From: an uncultured Oscillospiraceae bacterium
GTDB lineage: Bacteria > Bacillota > Clostridia > Oscillospirales > Oscillospiraceae
Assembly: GCA_934597535.1 (NCBI GenBank)
Contig: CAKTRT010000019.1
Location: forward strand, 1-21,849
DNA: 21,849 nucleotides
Direction of reading: 5' to 3'
The notes under the pieces are model-generated. The model saw only the letters and a list, made by a program, of their open reading frames with translations. It was not told where the DNA came from and searched no databases. The position numbers and the translations under genes are program-made. How positions within the stretch are numbered: the stretch's first letter is position 1; each line of letters opens with the position of its first letter. Below are positions 14,479 through 21,849 of the stretch, one piece after another.

Positions 14479-14507
14479 ATGTATTTTGGAGAAAGAGAGA
14501 ATTTATC

Positions 14508-15839
14508 ATGCAAAAGAAATCCAATCCTGCGGCGCTGCTGCCGATTTTAGTGTTCCTTGTCCTGTATCTGGGGCTTGGCCTGCTGTTTGAGTACGTGCTC
14601 AAGATCCCGATGGGATTTTATTCCATCCCCATCGTCGTCGTTTTCCTCATCGCGCTGCTCGTGGCCTGCTGCCAGAACCGCGCGCTGTCGTTCGACGAAA
14701 AGCTCGTGCTGATGGGCAAGGGCATCGGCGATAAGAACATTGTCACGATGCTGCTCATCTTCCTCGCCGCCGGCATGTTCGTCGGTGTCGTTGGCCGCTC
14801 GAGCGCGGAGAGCGTAGCGTACTTCATGCTCTCGATCATCCCGTCGAAGTTCGCCGTGGCGGTGCTGTTCGTCGTCAGCTGCTTTGTCTCCACCGCGATG
14901 GGTACAAGCGTTGGCACCATCACGCTCATCACGCCCATCGCGATCCCCATCGCCGTGGCAAGCGGCTATTCCCTGCCGCTGTGTATCGGCTCGGTCATGG
15001 GCGGGGCGATGTTCGGCGACAACCTGAGCTTCATCTCCGACACGACCATCGCCGCCTGCAACGGTCAGGGCTGCGCGATGAAGGATAAATTCCGCGAGAA
15101 CTTCCACATCGCCCTCCCCGCCGCGCTTGCAACACTCGTGCTCATTCTCGTGCTCACGCTCCGTGCCGATGTGACGCCCGCGGAAATTCCGTCCTATAAC
15201 CTTGTTCAGATCATCCCCTATGTGCTGGTCCTCATCGGCGGCATCATTGGCATCAACGTCTTTGTCGTGCTGCTCATCGGCATCGTCTCCGGCGCGGTCA
15301 TCGCGCTCGCGACTGGCGCGACCGGCCAGAGCGGCATCTACGCCGTTAAGGCGCTGCTTGAAAACATGGGCAGCGGCGCCTCCGACATGTTTGAAACGTC
15401 GATGGTCGCGATCCTCGTTTCCGCTATCTGCGCGCTCATCCGCGAATACGGCGGCTTTGAAGCGCTGCTCGGCTGGATCCGCAAGGCGTTCCGCGGCAGG
15501 CGCGGCGGCCAGATCGGCATGGGCCTGCTCGTCGGCGCGATGGACATCGCCACCGCAAACAACACCGTCGCCATCGTCATGGCAAACCCCATCGCCAGGG
15601 AAATGAGCGAGGAATACGGCATCACGCCGCGCAAGGCCGCCTCCATTCTCGATACCTTCTCCTGTATCTTCCAGGGCATTATTCCCTATGGCGCACAAAT
15701 GCTCGTGGCCATTGCAGCAGCGCACAGCCTCGGCTATCAGGTCTCGGCATTCGAGATCATGCCGAACCTCTTCTACCCCTTCCTGCTGGCGGTCAGTTCC
15801 TTCTTCTTCATCGCCATCGACAGCAAAAAGAAAGCGTAA
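14508..15839 (+). CDS. Na+/H+ antiporter, NhaC family
   Basis: A 443-residue polytopic membrane protein with around ten or more hydrophobic segments. The motif GAMFGDNLSFISDTT (166-180) is the NhaC-type signature (usually GDxxSPxSDTT), with acidic residues expected in cation coupling. MGTSVGTITLITPIAIPIA (131-149) and MDIATANNTVAIVMANPIA are further small-residue and acidic membrane stretches of the family. It should exchange Na+ for H+ or carry an organic substrate with Na+; the NhaC superfamily also includes malate/lactate antiporters. The start at 14508 is supported by GGAGAAAG and places the first helix at residue 9; upstream in-frame starts would run through the leader terminator. It heads a four-gene operon. 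Confidence 0.85.
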   Translation: MQKKSNPAALLPILVFLVLYLGLGLLFEYVLKIPMGFYSIPIVVVFLIALLVACCQNRALSFDEKLVLMGKGIGDKNIVTMLLIFLAAGMFVGVVGRSSAESVAYFMLSIIPSKFAVAVLFVVSCFVSTAMGTSVGTITLITPIAIPIAVASGYSLPLCIGSVMGGAMFGDNLSFISDTTIAACNGQGCAMKDKFRENFHIALPAALATLVLILVLTLRADVTPAEIPSYNLVQIIPYVLVLIGGIIGINVFVVLLIGIVSGAVIALATGATGQSGIYAVKALLENMGSGASDMFETSMVAILVSAICALIREYGGFEALLGWIRKAFRGRRGGQIGMGLLVGAMDIATANNTVAIVMANPIAREMSEEYGITPRKAASILDTFSCIFQGIIPYGAQMLVAIAAAHSLGYQVSAFEIMPNLFYPFLLAVSSFFFIAIDSKKKA

Positions 15840-15843
15840 AGCG

Positions 15844-16647
15844 ATGAAAGACCTCAGCGCACTAAAGCGAAAACGGCTCTTTCTCTTCGATCTGGACGGG
15901 ACGCTGTATCTTGGCGACACGCTGTTTTCCGGCGTCCGCGAGCTGCTCGGCTGCATCCGCGCACGCGGGGGACAGTACCGTTATCTGACCAACAACTCCT
16001 CGCGCAGCGTGGAGGCTTACGTTGAAAAGCTCACGCGGCTCGGCATCGCAGCGAAAAGCAGGGACTTTCTGACCTCTGTAGACGCGCTGATCGCACACCT
16101 GCGCGCGCACGGCATGGAGGGAAAGACGTTCTATGTCTGCGGCACAGAGTCGATGCGCTCCCAATTGCGCGCAGCGGGCTTCCATGTGACAGATACGCAC
16201 GACGGCGCGAATGCGCTGCTGATGGGCTTCGACACCGAGCTGACGTTCCAAAAGCTGGAGGACGCCTGCATCCTGCTCGGGCAAGGCGTCCCCTACCTTG
16301 CGACGAATCCGGACTGGGTCTGCCCCACATCCTACGGCTTCGTGCCCGACTGCGGGAGCGTGTGCGAAATGCTCTGGCGGGCGACGGGCCGCCGCCCCGC
16401 CGTCATCGGCAAGCCGCAGCCCGCAATGCCGCTGCTCGCCATGCAACAGGCGGGCGTATTGCCTGCGGAAACGCTGCTTGTGGGCGACCGTATCTACACG
16501 GACATCGCCAGCGGCGCGAATGCAGGCATCGATACGCTACTCGTCCTGTCGGGCGAAACAAAGGAGCGCGATCTGCCTGCCGCCGAACCGCAGCCGACGT
16601 TCGTGCTGCCGGATGCGCAGGCGCTGCTGGATATTCTGCAGTTTTAA
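15844..16647 (+). CDS. HAD-superfamily class IIA phosphatase (NagD-like)
   Basis: A 267-residue phosphohydrolase. The motifs are complete: FDLDGTLY (15-22, with D16 the nucleophile and D18 the acid/base), TNNSS (49-53), IGKP (188-191, with K190) and VGDRIYTDI (213-221, with D215 and D220 for Mg2+). The large cap between TNNSS and GKP, about 135 residues, marks the class IIA family containing NagD, AraL and 4-nitrophenyl phosphatases, which dephosphorylate sugar phosphates or nucleotides. The specific substrate is not evident. The ATG at 15844 comes four bases after the antiporter stop with only a weak ribosome binding site, so translation is probably coupled. An earlier in-frame start would overlap the antiporter gene. 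Confidence 0.9.
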   Translation: MKDLSALKRKRLFLFDLDGTLYLGDTLFSGVRELLGCIRARGGQYRYLTNNSSRSVEAYVEKLTRLGIAAKSRDFLTSVDALIAHLRAHGMEGKTFYVCGTESMRSQLRAAGFHVTDTHDGANALLMGFDTELTFQKLEDACILLGQGVPYLATNPDWVCPTSYGFVPDCGSVCEMLWRATGRRPAVIGKPQPAMPLLAMQQAGVLPAETLLVGDRIYTDIASGANAGIDTLLVLSGETKERDLPAAEPQPTFVLPDAQALLDILQF

Positions 16648-16659
16648 AAGGAGCAATTC

Positions 16660-17496
16660 ATGGCCATCGTTCACTGCATCACCGACTTTTCCGATCCCGC
16701 GCTCGACCTCTACGCGCGGCTGACGGAAAACCAGCTCTTAAACCGCGCCGATCCGGACAACGCGCTTTTCGTTGCGGAAAGCCCGCTCGTCATCGGCCGC
16801 GCATTGGATGCGGGCTGTGAGCCTGTGTCATTTCTCATGGAGCGACAGCATATCGAGGGCAAGGGGCGCGAGATCCTCGCCCGCTGCTGTCAAGATATTT
16901 CGGTTTACACCGCTGATGAATCTGTGCTGGCACAGCTCACCGGCTTTCACTTAACGCGCGGTATGCTCTGCGCCATGCGGCGGCCGAAGCTCCAAAGCGT
17001 CGAGGACGTCTGCCGCGGCGCGCGGCGCATCGCCGTGCTCGAAAACGTGATGAACCCGACGAACATCGGCGCGATCTTCCGCTCCGCCGCTGCGCTCGGC
17101 ATGGACGCGGTGCTGCTCACGACGGCAGGCAGCGACCCGCTGTACCGCCGCGCCTCGCGCGTGAGCATGGGCAACGTCTTTCTCATTCCGTGGACGTACC
17201 TGCCCGAAAGCGGCGACTGGACGCAGCTTCTGCGCGAGCTCGGGTTCCGCACGGTCGCGATGGCGCTGCGCAGCGACTCCGTGCGTCTCGACGATCCGCG
17301 CCTTGCTGCCGAACCGAAACTCGCCATTGTCATGGGTACGGAGGGCGACGGGCTTGCGTCCTCTACCATCGCGAGCTGCGACTACACGGTAAAGATCCCG
17401 ATGTACCACGGCGTGGATTCGCTCAACGTCGCCGCGGCGAGCGCCGTGGCGTTCTATGAGCTGGGACTTCCCCCGCTGAACGAAAAGGAGGACTGA
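16660..17496 (+). CDS. SpoU/TrmH-family RNA 2'-O-methyltransferase
   Basis: A 278-residue SPOUT-fold enzyme that transfers a methyl group from S-adenosylmethionine to a ribose 2'-OH in tRNA or rRNA, normally as a dimer. The three SpoU motifs are intact: NPTNIGAIFRSAAALG (132-147, including the catalytic-site Asn and Arg), IVMGTEGDGL (223-232) and IPMYHGVDSLNVAAASAVAF (246-265). The N-terminal ~110 residues form the substrate-binding extension seen in RlmB/TsnR-like members. The RNA target cannot be assigned. AAAAGGAG (16646-16653) overlaps the stop of the preceding phosphatase gene, and the next gene's ATG follows this stop by one base, so all are cotranscribed. Confidence 0.92.
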   Translation: MAIVHCITDFSDPALDLYARLTENQLLNRADPDNALFVAESPLVIGRALDAGCEPVSFLMERQHIEGKGREILARCCQDISVYTADESVLAQLTGFHLTRGMLCAMRRPKLQSVEDVCRGARRIAVLENVMNPTNIGAIFRSAAALGMDAVLLTTAGSDPLYRRASRVSMGNVFLIPWTYLPESGDWTQLLRELGFRTVAMALRSDSVRLDDPRLAAEPKLAIVMGTEGDGLASSTIASCDYTVKIPMYHGVDSLNVAAASAVAFYELGLPPLNEKED

Positions 17497-17497
17497 C

Positions 17498-18115
17498 ATG
17501 CTGAACAATACCGGCTTCGACCTCTGGGCCGACGGCTATGACAAGAGCGTCGGCCTCTCCGACGAGAACGACCGCTACCCCTTTGCGGGTTACCGTGCCA
17601 TGATGAACGCGCTCTATCAGCGCGTGCTCGCGCAGAGCGGGCGTGATGTGCTGGACATTGGCTTCGGCACGGGCGTTTTGACCGCAAGGCTCTATGAGCA
17701 GGGCTGCCAAATCTATGGACAGGATTTTTCCGCGCGCATGATCGAACTGGCGCAGGCAAAAATGCCGGAGGCCAAGCTCTATCAGGGCGATTTTTCCAAG
17801 GGGCTCGTACCCGAGCTTTGCGCACGGCAGTATGACGCCATCGTTGCGACCTATTCGCTCCACCATCTGACGGACGCGCAGAAAATCAACTTTCTTCGCG
17901 CACTCCTGCCGCTTTTGAAGCAGGACGGCTGTCTTTTCATCGGCGATGTTGCCTTCCGCACCCGCAAGGAGCTTGAAGCGTGCCGAAGCGCAGCAGGCAG
18001 TGAATGGGACGAGGATGAAATTTACTTCGTCTATGACGAGCTCCATCCCCACTTCCCCGCGCTGACGTTTGAAGCCTTCTCCCACTGCACCGCACTCCTG
18101 ACACTGCATGTCTAA
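17498..18115 (+). CDS. Class I SAM-dependent methyltransferase
   Basis: A 205-residue Rossmann-fold methyltransferase. Motif I is VLDIGFGTGVL (51-61), the acidic residue at the end of strand 2 is D76 (IYGQDFS), and motif IV corresponds to YDAIVATYSLHHL (112-124). The C-terminal part is short and substrate-binding elements are minimal, so the substrate (small molecule, lipid or protein) is unknown. AAAGGAG lies within the last codons of the preceding gene and the ATG overlaps nothing; spacing to that gene is one base. It is the last gene of the operon, followed by a clear terminator. Confidence 0.88.
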   Translation: MLNNTGFDLWADGYDKSVGLSDENDRYPFAGYRAMMNALYQRVLAQSGRDVLDIGFGTGVLTARLYEQGCQIYGQDFSARMIELAQAKMPEAKLYQGDFSKGLVPELCARQYDAIVATYSLHHLTDAQKINFLRALLPLLKQDGCLFIGDVAFRTRKELEACRSAAGSEWDEDEIYFVYDELHPHFPALTFEAFSHCTALLTLHV

Positions 18116-18150
18116 ATCTTTTTTACTATTCGTTGCACTAAAATGTACAA

Positions 18151-18190
18151 CCCCTGCGGCATGGATCACCAATACCGCAGGGGTCTTTTT
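18151..18190 (+). terminator. Intrinsic terminator of the nhaC operon
   Basis: CCCCTGCGG (18151-18159) pairs with CCGCAGGGG (18175-18183) around a 15-base loop and is followed by TCTTTTT. It sits in the 95-base gap between convergent transcription units and may also stop transcripts from engB. Confidence 0.9.
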
Positions 18191-18210
18191 CTGTGATGGG
18201 AGAAGGGCGC

Positions 18211-18804
18211 TCAGCCCTCCAGATGTGAAAGGATCGCCGCGATGAGCTGCTCCTTGCCCGTCCCCTTTTCGGCAGAGAACGGAATGACGAGCTCATCATC
18301 GCGCAAGCTCAGCGTTTCGCGGATCTGAGCGAGATTCGGCTCGATCTCGCGCGCTTTGAGCTTGTCGAGCTTGTTCGCCACGATCACAACGGGACAGCCC
18401 GTCTGCACGAAGTAGTCGTGCATCGTGATATCATCCGCCGTCGGCTTGTGCCGCGCGTCAACGATCTGTACGCCGAGATGGATAAGACCTGCCGACCGGA
18501 AATAGCTCTCCATCAGCTTGCCCCAGCGGTCGCGCTCCGCCTTGGAGACCTTGGCGTAACCGTAGCCTGGCAGATCGACGAGGTAGAGCTTGCTGTCGAT
18601 CTTGAAATAATTGATCTGCGAAGTCTTTCCCGGGGACGCGCCCACGCGCGCAAAATTCTTGCGGTTCACGAGCCGGTTGATGACCGACGACTTGCCGACG
18701 TTCGACCGTCCCGCAAACGCGAGCTGCGGCATCCCGTCACGCACGAACTGCTTTTCCGACGCTGCCGAGAGGACAAACTCCGCCTTGTTGAAATTGATCG
18801 CCAT
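18211..18804 (-). CDS. engB: Ribosome biogenesis GTPase EngB (YsxC/YihA)
   Basis: A 197-residue GTPase needed for assembly of the large ribosomal subunit. The G motifs are complete: G1 GRSNVGKS (32-39), G2 around T61 (PGKTSQINYF), G3 DLPGYGYAK (77-85), G4 NKLDK (144-148) and G5 FSAEKG (176-181). Length is typical. GGAAAGGAAA precedes the ATG at 18804. It begins 24 bases after the lon stop on the same strand. The order clpX-lon-engB resembles Bacillus, where the two lon genes and ysxC follow clpX, supporting co-transcription of protein quality control and ribosome assembly genes. Confidence 0.95.
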   Translation of the reverse strand: MAINFNKAEFVLSAASEKQFVRDGMPQLAFAGRSNVGKSSVINRLVNRKNFARVGASPGKTSQINYFKIDSKLYLVDLPGYGYAKVSKAERDRWGKLMESYFRSAGLIHLGVQIVDARHKPTADDITMHDYFVQTGCPVVIVANKLDKLKAREIEPNLAQIRETLSLRDDELVIPFSAEKGTGKEQLIAAILSHLEG

Positions 18805-18828
18805 GGTTTTGTTTCCTTTCCGCAGGTT

Positions 18829-21225
<2,397 letters not shown>

Positions 21226-21234
21226 GGGTTCTCC

Positions 21235-21849
21235 TTATGAGGCAGGGTCAGCCGGCAGCTTTTCCTGTCCGGTCCCCTCCTTCTCTATGCGGTGAGAGAT
21301 CTGCGGTGTCTCCGTCCCATCCACGCAGCCCGGCGTGATGGTCACACGGTCGATCGTGCGGTCAGACGGAATGTCATACATCACGTTCATCAGAAGGCCC
21401 TCCATCACCGCGCGCAAGCCGCGCGCGCCGATCTTGCGTTCGATGGCCTTGTCGGCGATGGCCTCGAGCGTCTGCGGTTCAAAGACCAGCTCGGCGTCAT
21501 CGTAGGAAAAGAGCTTCTGATACTGTTTGACAAGGGCATTTTTCGGCTGCGTGAGGATCTTGACGAGGTCATCGCGCGTCAGCGCATCGAGCGTGGTGAT
21601 GACCGGCAGGCGACCAACCAGCTCGGGGATAATGCCGAACTTCAGAATGTCGTGCGGCTGCACCTCGCGTAAGATCTTACTCTCGTCCACATCGTTTTTC
21701 CCCTTGAGTTCCGCACCAAAGCCCATCGACTTGCGGTCAAGACGGCTCTCGATGATCTTATCAAGGCCCTCAAACGCGCCGCCGCAGATGAAGAGGATGT
21801 TGTGCGTGTCGATCTGGATGAACTCCTGATGCGGGTGCTTGCGGCCGCC
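21235..21849 (-). CDS. clpX: ATP-dependent Clp protease ATP-binding subunit ClpX, C-terminal part
   Basis: The frame is open to the right edge, giving 204 residues of the C-terminal half of the AAA+ unfoldase that feeds substrates to ClpP. The visible part starts GGRKHPHQEFIQID, then NILFICGGAFEGLDKII, FGIIPELVGRLPVI and the sensor-2 region GARGLRAVMEGLLMNVMYDI, all close to the ClpX family. The zinc-binding N-terminus and Walker motifs lie beyond the window. The end is ordinary (KLPADPAS). The stop codon overlaps the lon ribosome binding site. Confidence 0.96.
   Translation of the reverse strand, partial: GGRKHPHQEFIQIDTHNILFICGGAFEGLDKIIESRLDRKSMGFGAELKGKNDVDESKILREVQPHDILKFGIIPELVGRLPVITTLDALTRDDLVKILTQPKNALVKQYQKLFSYDDAELVFEPQTLEAIADKAIERKIGARGLRAVMEGLLMNVMYDIPSDRTIDRVTITPGCVDGTETPQISHRIEKEGTGQEKLPADPAS

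Noticed and set aside
14403..14507. Earlier start for the antiporter, or a leader peptide gene
   Set aside because: The frame begins at the promoter's -35 element, so it is not transcribed as a start; no ribosome binding site is present.
14547..15956. 469-codon minus-strand frame rich in Asp, His and Glu
   Set aside because: It mirrors the antiporter's hydrophobic codons; charged antisense of a membrane protein is a well-known artefact.

Overview
The window looks like a GC-rich chromosome segment of an anaerobic Firmicute, most likely class Clostridia (Oscillospirales-like). The grounds are strong AGGAGG ribosome binding sites, sigma-A type promoters, many GC-rich hairpin terminators, a BlaI/BlaR1 pair, an NhaC-type antiporter and a clpX-lon-engB cluster. 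The organism is inferred from gene content and base composition, not from a marker gene. I see no insertion sequence, prophage, CRISPR array or tRNA.

Left edge (1-1830). A strong minus-strand promoter with A-tracts upstream fires out of the window and may serve an rRNA operon. Next, all on the minus strand, come a GC-rich hairpin, a probable 26-residue cysteine-rich mini-gene (208-288) with its own ribosome binding site, and an orphan lipoprotein (391-1602).

Metabolism and cell wall (1830-8523). An FMN-dependent alpha-hydroxy-acid oxidizing enzyme with an N-terminal cysteine cluster is divergent from the most striking gene here: a 916-residue fusion of a complete MurE-like Mur ligase to a complete D-aspartate-ligase-like ATP-grasp enzyme (2932-5682). 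It could add a diamino acid to a peptidoglycan precursor and then decorate its side chain. A CorA-type metal transporter converges on it across a shared terminator. Divergent from corA are a small nitroreductase and a protein with a signal peptide, an ectodomain and four membrane helices.

Regulation (8591-14372). An XRE-family regulator with a helical-repeat C-terminus is preceded by a striking set of inverted repeats. Upstream lies a blaI-blaR1 pair with an 8-base overlap. The BlaR1-like protein has 1362 residues: the M56 protease module is normal, but the outer part is about 1050 residues, begins with three tandem repeats and shows no penicillin-binding sensor. Two BlaI-type operators sit at the pair's promoter.

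Right half. A consensus promoter (TTGACA-N17-TATAAT) followed at once by a terminator hairpin heads a four-gene operon: NhaC-family antiporter, HAD phosphatase, SpoU/TrmH RNA methyltransferase and class I methyltransferase, closed by a terminator at 18151-18190. Converging on it is the housekeeping clpX(partial)-lon-engB cluster.
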